A stretch of 10,184 nucleotides of DNA from Candidatus Bathyarchaeota archaeon. GTDB taxonomy: Archaea; Thermoproteota; Bathyarchaeia; Bathyarchaeales; WAQA01. Positions 1 to 6,448 of the stretch are shown one piece after another. A model generated the notes under the pieces. The model had not been told where the DNA came from. It made no database searches and worked only from the letters and a program-made list of their open reading frames with translations. The position numbers were made by a program, and so were the translations under genes. Where the stretch lies: assembly GCA_015520475.1 (NCBI GenBank), contig WAQA01000070.1, forward strand, positions 1 to 10,184, written 5' to 3'. Position 1 is the stretch's first letter. Each line of letters starts with the position of its first letter.

Positions 1-1
1 G

Positions 2-748
2 AAGGTTAACGGTTCAATCGAGGTTGACGTGGCGGATAACCTCAGAGAAAGCGGCGCCGAGATACTTATAAATATGCTTCCAAGCGGGGCTGAGGAGGCG
101 TCGAGAAGATATGCTGAGGAAGCCTTGAAGGCTGGATGCGCATACATAAACGTTACGCCTGTAAGGATAGCTGCTGATAGGATATGGATTGGAAGGTTCA
201 GGGAGAAGGGCTTGCCGATAGTTGGGGATGACCTTGCAGATCAGGTTGGAGCCACACTGATACATAGACTGCTCCTTGAAACCCTCAGTAGGGAAGGCGT
301 TAAGATCAAGGAGACATATCAGCTCGACGTTGGCGGAGGCATAGAATCAATCGATACGCTTGTAAGGACGAAGGAGCTGAAGAGGGAGATAAAGACTAGA
401 ACCGTTAAGAGCAGCCTTCCATATGAAGCCGAGGTTGTAGCTGGCTCAACAGACTATGTAGACTTCCTCGAGAATAGGAGGAACAGCTACTTCTGGATAA
501 GAGGCGTATACTTCGGAGGGGCTGAGATGACGATGGATATAAGATTATGCACTGTCGACGCGCCTAACGCTGGATCCATCCTATTAGATGTTATAAGAGC
601 GGTTAAAGTGGCCATTGAGAGGGGAGACTCAGGAAATATACATCCAATATCATCATACGCATTCAAGAATCCTGTGAAGATCCTCCCTCCAACAGAGGCT
701 GAGGAGGCATTCGAAGCCTACATTAAAGGCGTCAAGTGCAAGGTATGA
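2..748 (+). CDS. ino1: myo-inositol-1-phosphate synthase, 3' part (5' end outside window)
   Basis: This enzyme isomerises glucose 6-phosphate to 1L-myo-inositol 1-phosphate with NAD+. In archaea the product feeds archaetidylinositol lipids and, in some thermophiles, di-myo-inositol phosphate. The frame is open from base 2, so the NAD-binding N-terminus lies upstream and the GTG at 29 is an internal Val codon. The 248 residues visible cover most of a family of roughly 360-390. Recognisable segments are INMLPSGAEEAS (Rossmann part), GLPIVGDDLADQVGATLIHR (the catalytic-domain hallmark, usually GDDIKSQVGAT), TYQLDVGGG, and TVDAPNAGSILLDVIRAVKVAIERG (the usual DSPNSAG...DAIR region). The stop overlaps the next start as ATGA, so the two genes are probably co-transcribed and translationally coupled. 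Family assignment is firm; the physiological product is inferred. Confidence 0.93.
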   Translation, partial: KVNGSIEVDVADNLRESGAEILINMLPSGAEEASRRYAEEALKAGCAYINVTPVRIAADRIWIGRFREKGLPIVGDDLADQVGATLIHRLLLETLSREGVKIKETYQLDVGGGIESIDTLVRTKELKREIKTRTVKSSLPYEAEVVAGSTDYVDFLENRRNSYFWIRGVYFGGAEMTMDIRLCTVDAPNAGSILLDVIRAVKVAIERGDSGNIHPISSYAFKNPVKILPPTEAEEAFEAYIKGVKCKV

Positions 749-1620
749 GCGTTAATAAACCATTAAAGAGGAGGAGAAGGCTCTCAATAGCGATACCCGC
801 ATCAATCGTGGAGGATATACCACATCTAAGAGAGAAGACTTCTAGGATAGGTCTTATCGGCAGGGCCCTAGCAATATTCCGCGTAGATGAAGTGATAATC
901 TACATGGATAAACCAGGCAGGAACCAGAGGAGAGACGCTGAACTCCTAAACCTGATACTCTCATATATGGAGACCCCTCAATACTTGAGGAAGCACCTCT
1001 TCAAGATAATGCCTGAACTCAAATATGCTGGAACCCTACCTCCACTCAGAACCCCACACCATCCGCTTCAGAGCAGAATTAAGGATTTGAGGATTGGAGA
1101 GTATAGGGATGGCGTTATAGTCTCAACGGATAGGAGGGGAGCATACGTTGATATAGGAGTTGAGAAGCCAGCCTTCATACCGGATTTAAAAGCAGCATTG
1201 AACAGTCGGGTAACAGTTAAGATAGTGCGGAGGGCTGGGAGGAGAGTGGAGGCTAAATTATCCGACAGGGAAGAGGTAAACGTCTACTGGGGATACAGGA
1301 TCAACCCGTCCTGGAAGACTCTTAAAGACCTAATAGAAGACTCCAGATTCGACATTAAAATAGCAACCTCAAAGTATGGGAGGAGCATATCAGAGTTAAT
1401 CCCAGATTTAACGGATAGACTGAAGGCTTCTAGGAGGATACTTATACTCTTCGGCGCTCCAGCCAAGGGATTATATGAGATAGCTGAGGCTGTAGGCGTA
1501 GACCTTGAAGAGGCCGTTGACTATGTGATCAATACTATTCCAAACCAGGCTACAGAGACCGTTCGGACCGAGGAGGCCATATACGCCACCCTCTCAATCC
1601 TAAACCTCTACATAGACTAA
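745..1620 (+). CDS. SPOUT-family putative RNA uridine N3-methyltransferase (PF02598/COG2106)
   Basis: The protein has 291 residues from ATG 745, which overlaps the previous stop (ATGA). A GTG at 736 would add three residues but has no better ribosome binding site. It belongs to the archaeal/eukaryotic SPOUT family related to human SPOUT1/C9orf114, annotated as RNA uridine methyltransferase. A basic N-terminus (KPLKRRRR) precedes LSIAIPASIV and RIGLIGRALAIFRVDEVIIY, the start of the Rossmann-like fold. An OB/S1-like insert lies near residues 115-175 (GVIVSTDRRGAYVDIGVEKPAFIPD). The C-terminal knot contains ILILFGAPAKGLYEI (about 232-246) and NTIPNQATETVRTEEA (263-278), which forms the predicted SAM site. 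Archaeal members typically sit just upstream of rpl3, as here, suggesting a role in rRNA modification or ribosome assembly. The substrate is not shown by the sequence. Confidence 0.88.
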   Translation: MSVNKPLKRRRRLSIAIPASIVEDIPHLREKTSRIGLIGRALAIFRVDEVIIYMDKPGRNQRRDAELLNLILSYMETPQYLRKHLFKIMPELKYAGTLPPLRTPHHPLQSRIKDLRIGEYRDGVIVSTDRRGAYVDIGVEKPAFIPDLKAALNSRVTVKIVRRAGRRVEAKLSDREEVNVYWGYRINPSWKTLKDLIEDSRFDIKIATSKYGRSISELIPDLTDRLKASRRILILFGAPAKGLYEIAEAVGVDLEEAVDYVINTIPNQATETVRTEEAIYATLSILNLYID

Positions 1621-1643
1621 ACAGGCAAAATCTAACATTAAAC

Positions 1644-1654
1644 TTTATATATTA
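1644..1654 (+). promoter_or_regulatory. TATA box of the rpl3-rpl4-rpl23-rpl2 operon
   Basis: TTTATATATTA is the best TATA match in the window and lies in the only gap between the methyltransferase and rpl3. Transcription would start near 1674, leaving a leader of about 40 bases. That leader includes GAGAGGA (1704-1710), five bases before the GTG start of rpl3. The ribosomal cluster can therefore be transcribed separately from the inositol synthase/methyltransferase pair. Confidence 0.75.
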
Positions 1655-1715
1655 CACGGCTCTCATTTCTTGGAGATAAGAAATTAAAGGAAAGGAAATG
1701 TAAGAGAGGATCGCC

Positions 1716-2726
1716 GTGGGTCACAGAAAGAAGCATGCTCCGAAACGTGGATCCCTAGCCTATCTGCCTAGGGGACGTGCTTCACGTCCAATAGGCCGGA
1801 TACGCTACTGGCCTGAATATGATGGGAAGCCCACCCTACTAGGCTTCGCAGCTTATAAGGCAGGTATGACATACGCGGTTGTGGTTGATGATACTCCAGG
1901 CTCCCTAAACTATGGGAAGGAAGTGGTTAATCCAGTAACGGTTCTAGATGCCCCTCCACTCTTCATATGCGCCGTGAGAGCCTACACAAGAGATGTTAAC
2001 GGCTTGAAAACCCTGACTGAGGCGTGGGCCTCCTCCCTTCCAAAGGACTTCGAGAGGATTCCAGGAGTAAAAGAGAACGAGGACTTGGAGGAGGACCTGA
2101 AGAGGATAGAGGAGAACCTTGACAGGATAGTTGAGTTTAGGGTTCTAGCCGCCACCCAACCTAGACTCGCCGGAGTACCGAAGAAGAAGCCTGACATAAT
2201 GGAGATTAAGGTTGGAGGGGGAACAATAAAGGAGCAATTCGAGTATGTAAAGGGAATCCTCGGGAAGACGGTCTCCGCAAAGGATGTTCTAAGGGAAGGA
2301 GGATTCGTTGATGTTGTGGCTGTAACCAAGGGTAAAGGCTTCCAGGGACCGGTTAAGAGATGGGGAGTCAGAATACTGCAGCATAAAGCTAGGAAGACGA
2401 AGAGGGGTGTTGCAACCCTCGGCCCATGGCATCCGGCTAAGGTCATGTATACCGTGCCTAGAGCCGGTCAGATGGGCTATCATCAAAGAACAGAATTTAA
2501 TAAGCGTATCCTGAAGATAGGTGATGATGGAAGCGAGGTCACTCCTAAAGGCGGATTCTTAAGGTATGGCCTGGTCAGGGGAGAGTATATCCTGATCAAG
2601 GGAAGCGTTCCAGGCCCATCTAAGAGGCTTATCAGACTTAGATATCCAGCTAGGCCTCCAAAGATAATGCCTGAAGCCGCCCCAAAAATAGTGTATCTCT
2701 CACAGGAGTCCCCGCAAGGCAAGTAG
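1716..2726 (+). CDS. rpl3: 50S ribosomal protein uL3 (L3)
   Basis: Large-subunit protein that binds 23S rRNA near the peptidyl transferase centre. The protein has 336 residues, normal for archaea. It starts at GTG 1716, five bases after GAGGA, and the N-terminus MGHRKKHAPKRGSLAYLPRGRA is the classic archaeal L3 start. Other family segments are KAGMTYAVVVDD (48-59), GKGFQGPVKRWGV (206-218) and the long central loop GPWHPAKVMYTVPRAGQMGYHQRTEFN (236-262), which in the ribosome reaches toward the A-site region. An acidic/basic stretch at 120-140 is an archaeal-type insertion. It is the first gene of the ribosomal unit; rpl4 follows after 15 bases. Nothing appears truncated. Confidence 0.98.
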   Translation: MGHRKKHAPKRGSLAYLPRGRASRPIGRIRYWPEYDGKPTLLGFAAYKAGMTYAVVVDDTPGSLNYGKEVVNPVTVLDAPPLFICAVRAYTRDVNGLKTLTEAWASSLPKDFERIPGVKENEDLEEDLKRIEENLDRIVEFRVLAATQPRLAGVPKKKPDIMEIKVGGGTIKEQFEYVKGILGKTVSAKDVLREGGFVDVVAVTKGKGFQGPVKRWGVRILQHKARKTKRGVATLGPWHPAKVMYTVPRAGQMGYHQRTEFNKRILKIGDDGSEVTPKGGFLRYGLVRGEYILIKGSVPGPSKRLIRLRYPARPPKIMPEAAPKIVYLSQESPQGK

Positions 2727-2741
2727 ATGGAGGATTAAGAT

Positions 2742-3524
2742 ATGAGTAAAGAATCTGTGAAGATCTATGATCTCCAAGGTAAACCTGTTGGGGAGGTCAC
2801 CCTCCCAAGAGTCTTCAACACTGAGATTAGACCCGACGTTATAAAGAGGGCTGTCATAGCCATACAGTCCCATAGAATCCAGCCTCAAGGAAGAGATGAG
2901 TATGCTGGTAAAAGGACGACGGCTGAGTCCTGGGGTGTTGGAAGGGGAATGTCAAGGGTTCCAAGGCTTGATAGTGGTAGAGCAGCCTTCGCTCCAAGCA
3001 CGGTCGGCGGTAGAAGAACCCATCCTCCAAGATCAGAGAAGAAGATCTGGAAGAAGATTCCGAAGAAGGAGAAACGTTTAGCCCTATACTCGGCGATTGC
3101 CTCGACCGGTGTAAGGGAGATAGTTCAGTCTAGAGGCCACATAATAGATGATGTTCCCGAGCTCCCCCTAATAGTGACCGATGAGATTGAAGGCTTGAAG
3201 AGGACGAGGGATGTTGTAGACGTGCTCTTCAATCTAGGTTTAGGACCTGACCTATACAGGGTTAAGGAGAAGGTGAAGGTTAGGGCTGGAAGGGGAAAGA
3301 TGAGGGGTAGAAGAAAGAAGGTTCCCGTAGGCCCATTAATAGTTGTCTCGAAGAACAATGGGATATTGGAGGCTGCACGTAACATTCCAGGAGTAGACGC
3401 CGTTACAGTTGACGACTTAAATGTTGAGCTGCTTGCTCCAGGCACCCATCCGGGAAGGCTTACGCTATGGTCAGCCTCAAGCATTGAGAGATTGAAGGAG
3501 TTGACTGAGGGGAAGGCAGCATGA
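2742..3524 (+). CDS. rpl4: 50S ribosomal protein uL4 (L4)
   Basis: Large-subunit protein with a globular domain on the solvent face and a long loop lining the peptide exit tunnel. The protein has 260 residues. ATG 2742 follows a strong GGAGG (2729-2733) with eight bases of spacing. The tunnel loop is recognisable around residues 45-110: GRDEYAGKRTTAESWGVGRGMSRVPR followed by TVGGRRTHPPRSEKKIWKKIPKKEKRLA. The globular domain includes RGHIIDDVPELPLIVTDEIEGLKRTRDVV and the C-terminal GVDAVTVDDLNVELLAPGTHPGRLTLWSASSIERL. Its stop overlaps the rpl23 start (ATGA), indicating coupled translation. The order L3-L4-L23-L2 is the conserved archaeal one. Confidence 0.98.
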   Translation: MSKESVKIYDLQGKPVGEVTLPRVFNTEIRPDVIKRAVIAIQSHRIQPQGRDEYAGKRTTAESWGVGRGMSRVPRLDSGRAAFAPSTVGGRRTHPPRSEKKIWKKIPKKEKRLALYSAIASTGVREIVQSRGHIIDDVPELPLIVTDEIEGLKRTRDVVDVLFNLGLGPDLYRVKEKVKVRAGRGKMRGRRKKVPVGPLIVVSKNNGILEAARNIPGVDAVTVDDLNVELLAPGTHPGRLTLWSASSIERLKELTEGKAA

Positions 3525-3781
3525 AACCACATGAGATCATACTATATCCTCTGATGACTGAATCCGCAACCAGACTCATCGAAGAAGAGAATAAACTGGT
3601 CTTCATCGTGAATATAAAGGCTAGAAAGGCCGATATAAAGAGGGCTGTAGAGGAACTCTACAACGTTAAAGTCAGCAAAGTGAATGTTCTGATAACCCCT
3701 AAAGGGCAGAAGAAGGCGTTTGTGAAGCTCCATCCAGACTATAAGGCTACGGATGTAGCCATAAAACTTGGAATATTATGA
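3521..3781 (+). CDS. rpl23: 50S ribosomal protein uL23 (L23)
   Basis: Small exit-tunnel protein and docking site for SRP and nascent-chain factors. The protein has 86 residues, the usual archaeal length, with no N-terminal extension. ATG 3521 overlaps the rpl4 stop by four bases and is preceded by a purine-rich GAGGGGAAGG. Family features are the N-terminal PHEIILYPLMTESATRLIE (Pro, Thr and the helix that follows), KLVFIVNIKARKADIKRAVEELYNVKVSKVNVLITPKGQKKAFVKL, and the C-terminal ATDVAIKLGIL. rpl2 begins 14 bases downstream. Assignment is unambiguous. Confidence 0.97.
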   Translation: MKPHEIILYPLMTESATRLIEEENKLVFIVNIKARKADIKRAVEELYNVKVSKVNVLITPKGQKKAFVKLHPDYKATDVAIKLGIL

Positions 3782-3795
3782 TGAGGTGATTGTTG

Positions 3796-4524
3796 ATGGG
3801 TAAGAGGATACGTGTCCAGAGGAGAGGGAGGGGATCCCCAACATTCAGAGCCTCAACCCATAAGAGGGTTGCCCCAGCAAAGTATCCGAACCTCCCGAAA
3901 TCAGTCATGGAGAACGTTATTAGAGGTCAAGTTATAGAGCTGCTCCATGAACCCGGCCGCGGAGCCCCCCTAGCCTATATAGAACTCGAGAACAATGAAA
4001 CCTTCTATACAGTGGCTACTGAGGGGATGCATGAGGGACAGATAATCGAGCTGGGAAGCAAAGCCCAGAAGACCGTTGGAAACATAATCCCGATAGGAGA
4101 GATCCCTGAAGGCACAATCGTCTGTAACATTGAAGCCTCACCGGGTGATGGTGGAAGCCTAGCCAGATCCTCAGGTTCATATGCAACCGTCATCTCACAC
4201 ACTCCAAGCGGAACAATGATTAAGCTGCCATCCGGAAAGGTGAAGTACGTGAATGATCTATGCCTAGCAACGATCGGCGTTATATCCGCCTCTGGAAGGG
4301 TTGATAAACCCTTCCTCAAGGCAGGAGCAAAGTTCCATTGGATGCGTGCCAAGGGACATAAGTATCCGAGGACCAGAGGTGTAGCGATGATAGCGGCTGT
4401 CCATCCATACGGAAGCAGCAAGAGGGGGGCGAAGAAGGTTACAACAGTCTCTAGGAATGCTCCTCCTGGAAAGAAGGTTGGCCTCATAGCCGCTAGAAGG
4501 ACAGGTAGAAGAAAGAAGAAGTGA
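3796..4524 (+). CDS. rpl2: 50S ribosomal protein uL2 (L2), with altered C-terminal signature
   Basis: Core large-subunit protein that supports subunit association and the peptidyl transferase centre. The start is ATG 3796, because GAGGTGAT (3783-3790) lies five bases before it and the protein then begins MGKRIRVQRRGRGSPTFRA as usual; two TTG codons at 3790 and 3793 are in frame but too close to the binding site. The 242 residues include the SH3/OB core and the C-terminal TTVSRNAPPGKKVGLIAARRTGRRKKK. The normally invariant loop R-G-V-A-M-N-x-V-D-H-P-x-G-G-G reads RGVAMIAAVHPYGSSKRG (194-211). The His (203) equivalent to bacterial His229 is kept, but the Asn, Asp and two Gly are replaced. The reading frame is otherwise intact, so this is a real variant or lineage trait rather than a pseudogene. 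Confidence 0.97.
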   Translation: MGKRIRVQRRGRGSPTFRASTHKRVAPAKYPNLPKSVMENVIRGQVIELLHEPGRGAPLAYIELENNETFYTVATEGMHEGQIIELGSKAQKTVGNIIPIGEIPEGTIVCNIEASPGDGGSLARSSGSYATVISHTPSGTMIKLPSGKVKYVNDLCLATIGVISASGRVDKPFLKAGAKFHWMRAKGHKYPRTRGVAMIAAVHPYGSSKRGAKKVTTVSRNAPPGKKVGLIAARRTGRRKKK

Positions 4525-4753
4525 CCTGCCTCCAATCCACCTCACGGTTAAAACCGTAAGCCTTCTAAGCTGCCATCTATAAGGCAGATAAGCCTATGCT
4601 GAGCCAGGTTAACTTATTAGGACCATCTCTCCAACAGGATGGAATCCTGAGAGTCGATGAATACTCTAAAAGCAGAGGTGGAACCGGCCTGTGGAACATC
4701 ACACCCTATAAGTGGGGGACGTCGGAAATCCCCTCCACCCTAAATGGAAAAGA
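4525..4753 (+). other. unexplained rpl2-rps19 intergenic region with several potential RNA helices
   Basis: No convincing ORF, tRNA, SRP RNA or RNase P RNA motif was found in this gap, although rpl2 and rps19 normally abut or overlap. Potential helices on the + strand are 4544-4548/4553-4557 (loop UAAA); 4570-4574/4583-4587; 4617-4627/4638-4650, an 11-bp stem with an AA bulge and one U-G pair; 4651-4654/4663-4666; 4690-4693/4700-4703; and 4712-4718/4731-4738 with a bulged U. Longer-range pairings are 4536-4543 with 4675-4682 (8 bp) and 4603-4610 with 4682-4688 (7 bp, one bulge). Short matches of this kind also arise by chance, so whether this is a structured RNA or leader is open. Confidence 0.4.
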
Positions 4754-4760
4754 TTTAATA
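4754..4760 (+). promoter_or_regulatory. TATA box of rps19
   Basis: TTTAATA, within AGATTTAATAG, lies 41 bases before the rps19 ATG. Transcription would start near 4783, giving a leader of about a dozen bases that just includes the GAGAGGG ribosome binding site. The same element at the same distance precedes the DUF2153-like gene (8305-8311), which supports both calls. Confidence 0.6.
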
Positions 4761-4794
4761 GTATGATCCATCATGATATCTCCGAGAGGGTAAA

Positions 4795-5196
4795 ATGCCT
4801 AGAGAATTCAAGTATCGCGGTATACCATTCGAGAAGCTCCAGAATATGTCAATGGATGAATTCATATACCTACTCCCATCTAGGCAGAGGAGAAGCCTAC
4901 AGAGGGGATTAACTGTACAGCAGAGGATCCTACTTGAGAAGATAAGGGAGCTTAAAGAAGGCAACGGATCAAAGAAGCCTGTAATAAAGACCCATGTAAG
5001 AGACATGATTATACTTCCGGAGATGGTTGGCGTGACCATCATGGTTCACAACGGCAAAGACTTCGTTCCAGTCGAGATAAAACCTGAGATGATAGGCCAT
5101 TACCTAGGCGAGTTCGCCATAACAAACAAGCCTGTCAAGCATGGAACCCCTGGAATAGGAGCAAGCAGAAGCAGCATGTATGTGCCGCTGAAGTAA
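4795..5196 (+). CDS. rps19: 30S ribosomal protein uS19 (S19)
   Basis: Small-subunit head protein that partners with uS13 and contacts tRNA and the 50S subunit. The protein has 133 residues, the archaeal length with the extended N-terminal region (MPREFKYRGIPFEKLQNMSMDEFIYLLPSRQRRSLQRG). The core is PVIKTHVRDMIILPEMVGVTIMVHNGKDFVPVEIKPEMIGHYLGEFAITNKPVKHG, ending in the hallmark GIGASRSSMYVPLK. ATG 4795 follows GAGAGGG (4784-4790) by four bases. Unlike most archaea, it is separated from rpl2 by about 270 bases with its own promoter, and the next gene is not rpl22 but pyrE on the opposite strand. Confidence 0.98.
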   Translation: MPREFKYRGIPFEKLQNMSMDEFIYLLPSRQRRSLQRGLTVQQRILLEKIRELKEGNGSKKPVIKTHVRDMIILPEMVGVTIMVHNGKDFVPVEIKPEMIGHYLGEFAITNKPVKHGTPGIGASRSSMYVPLK

Positions 5197-5231
5197 TCTC
5201 CCAACCCCATCATCTGCTAATCCATCATCAG

Positions 5232-5263
5232 AGAAGTATAGGTGAAAGCCTAAGATTACTTCT
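5232..5263 (+). terminator. long hairpin between convergent rps19 and pyrE
   Basis: AGAAGTATAGG (5232-5242) pairs with CCTA (5249-5252) and TACTTCT (5257-5263). This makes 4 + 7 base pairs around a UGAAAG loop, with a four-base AGAU bulge on the 3' side. It lies 35 bases past the rps19 stop and 66 bases past the pyrE stop on the other strand. A second short hairpin, CCCC 5270-5273 with GGGG 5284-5287, follows. The location suggests 3'-end formation or mRNA protection for either transcript. There is no strong U-run, so termination by this element is inferred from position and pairing only. Confidence 0.4.
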
Positions 5264-5329
5264 ATCATTCCCCGACTTGCTGTGGGGCTGCTTCCTGCTT
5301 CCCGCATCATCAAAGGTAGAAATTCAAGG

Positions 5330-5977
5330 CTATTGCGTGGCTGTTCCTGCAGCCTTCTTCTCCTTCTCCGTCTGCTTCAATATTATGTCCAGTTGCTCCT
5401 CTGTTATCGCGTCTATCTCGAAGAGCCTCTCAGCTATCTCGCTTATCCTGAAGAGGGCGTGAACCTCTATATTATTCTTGGCCAGCCTCGCCCTACCCAT
5501 CTCCTCCCGATCCAGAAGTACAAAGGCGTCGTTGACTACTCCACCCTCAGATCTGACGGCCTCAGCCGTTCTCAAAAGGCTCCTCCCAGTCGTTATCAGA
5601 TCATCAACCAGTAAGACTCTGTCCCCCGGCATCAGAACCCCCTCAACCCTCCTCTCCCTACCATGCAGCCTCTCCCCCTGCCTAACATAAAGGAATGGCT
5701 TCTTGAGGTTATATGCTATTATAGATGCTAGGGGGATGCCGGCGATTGGGATTCCCGCTATCCTATCGAATGCTCCGCCGCCCAGATTCTCCTCAACATA
5801 TCCAATACATAGATTTACAAGTTTATGGAAGGCGTCTGGAAAGCTCGTTATAATCCTTAGATCGACATAGTATGGGGTGATCCTTCCATTCGGAAGCCTG
5901 AAGGTTCCGAACTCCAAAGCATTTATCTTCTTCAATATCCTGCAGAACTCATCCATAACTATCTTCTTATCCAACAA
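5330..5977 (-). CDS. pyrE: orotate phosphoribosyltransferase
   Basis: Transfers the ribose 5-phosphate group of PRPP to orotate, giving orotidine 5'-monophosphate in pyrimidine synthesis. The protein has 215 residues. The PRPP-binding motif VLLVDDLITTGRS is at 121-133. The N-terminal FGTFRLPNGRITPYYVDLR (23-41) is the orotate-binding region of archaeal enzymes. The flexible catalytic loop is FLYVRQGERLHGRERRVEG: the Arg and His of the usual R-K-x-x-K-x-H are present, but the two Lys appear as Gln and Arg. The start is TTG 5977 because GGAG (5988-5985) lies seven bases before it; ATG 5956 has no binding site. The C-terminal 60 residues run past the core, ending in a Lys/Glu-rich tail (KQTEKEKKAAGTATQ). 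It probably belongs to the minus-strand unit starting near 6863. Confidence 0.93.
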   Translation of the reverse strand: MLDKKIVMDEFCRILKKINALEFGTFRLPNGRITPYYVDLRIITSFPDAFHKLVNLCIGYVEENLGGGAFDRIAGIPIAGIPLASIIAYNLKKPFLYVRQGERLHGRERRVEGVLMPGDRVLLVDDLITTGRSLLRTAEAVRSEGGVVNDAFVLLDREEMGRARLAKNNIEVHALFRISEIAERLFEIDAITEEQLDIILKQTEKEKKAAGTATQ

Positions 5978-6030
5978 CTATCTTCTCCATAGAATCTGTT
6001 ACGTATCATCTATATTTGATGGTGAATCAC

Positions 6031-6040
6031 CCTTAAAAGG
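6031..6040 (-). promoter_or_regulatory. possible pyrE promoter (TATA-like)
   Basis: CCTTTTAAGG on the minus strand sits about 55 bases before the pyrE TTG. Transcription from it would begin near 6009 and include the GGAG binding site. A second A/T element (AAATATA, 6017-6011) is closer and would give a start at about the binding site itself. Either could give pyrE its own transcript in addition to read-through from the upstream genes. Confidence 0.3.
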
Positions 6041-6076
6041 TTACTTGGGAAGTATCTGCCCATCAGCCTATTATCT

Positions 6077-6376
6077 TCACCAGTAAACGGTCTCTGTAGG
6101 TTTACCTGAGAGCACAGCCTCCGTCTCGTCAGGTTCAAGTGTCTTCCTCACACCCAACTTAAAGTGCCAATCGAAGCAGCAGTAACGGACAAGCTTAACC
6201 TTCCTTCCCCTAACCTCCTCAGGGACAACCTCGTTGGGGGTGCGCTTCGAAAAGTTTGTTATCTCAACAGTGAATATGCACTTCTCCCATCTCCTCCCCT
6301 CATCATCCACTATGAAGTCCCCAGTTCTCTCAACCTCTAAGACCTTCCCCTGAAGCTTCCTAACCTTCCCGTCCAT
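6077..6376 (-). CDS. 99-residue protein of unknown function, beta-rich
   Basis: I do not recognise this protein. The start is ATG 6376, because GGAGGAGGT lies eight bases before it; the longer form from ATG 6430 adds 18 residues (including AWRRLWL, encoded by the binding site itself) and has no binding site. The N-terminal half, KVRKLQGKVLEVERTGDFIVDDEGRRWEKCIFTVEI, alternates strand-forming residues and resembles the opening strands of an OB-like barrel. Other notable segments are RGRKVKLVRYCCFDWHFKLG (57-75), with adjacent Cys66 and Cys67, and an acidic tail ending in VYW. There is no signal peptide or membrane segment, so it is probably cytoplasmic. It lies between a zinc-ribbon gene and pyrE on the same strand. 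A nucleic-acid-binding role would be a guess. Confidence 0.7.
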   Translation of the reverse strand: MDGKVRKLQGKVLEVERTGDFIVDDEGRRWEKCIFTVEITNFSKRTPNEVVPEEVRGRKVKLVRYCCFDWHFKLGVRKTLEPDETEAVLSGKPTETVYW

Positions 6377-6448
6377 CAGCCATAACCTCCTCCAAGCCGA
6401 CTCTATTAGATATCTCCCCTCACTTAACATTATCTGTTAGGTGAGGAT

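Noticed and set aside
1982..2446. 154-codon minus-strand ORF inside rpl3
   Set aside because: It is the antisense of a certain ribosomal protein gene, with Ser/Phe/Pro-rich shadow composition and no binding site.
4005..4535. 176-codon minus-strand ORF inside rpl2
   Set aside because: Antisense shadow of rpl2; it extends only because the coding strand is rich in AGG/AAG codons.
4595..4670. CTGA and CGATGA motifs resembling C/D box sRNA signals
   Set aside because: Boxes are not in the required C-D'-C'-D order and spacing, and a terminal stem with a proper C box is missing.
4525..4794. SRP RNA, RNase P RNA or intron-containing tRNA in the rpl2-rps19 gap
   Set aside because: No SRP helix 8 motif, no GAGGAAAGTCC-type RNase P core and no T-arm consensus on either strand.
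5282..5614. 110-codon + strand ORF antisense to pyrE
   Set aside because: Overlaps a confident pyrE on the other strand and has no recognisable domain or ribosome binding site.
6377..6430. 18-residue extension of the 99-residue protein from ATG 6430
   Set aside because: The extension encodes the strong ribosome binding site of the internal ATG and has no binding site of its own.
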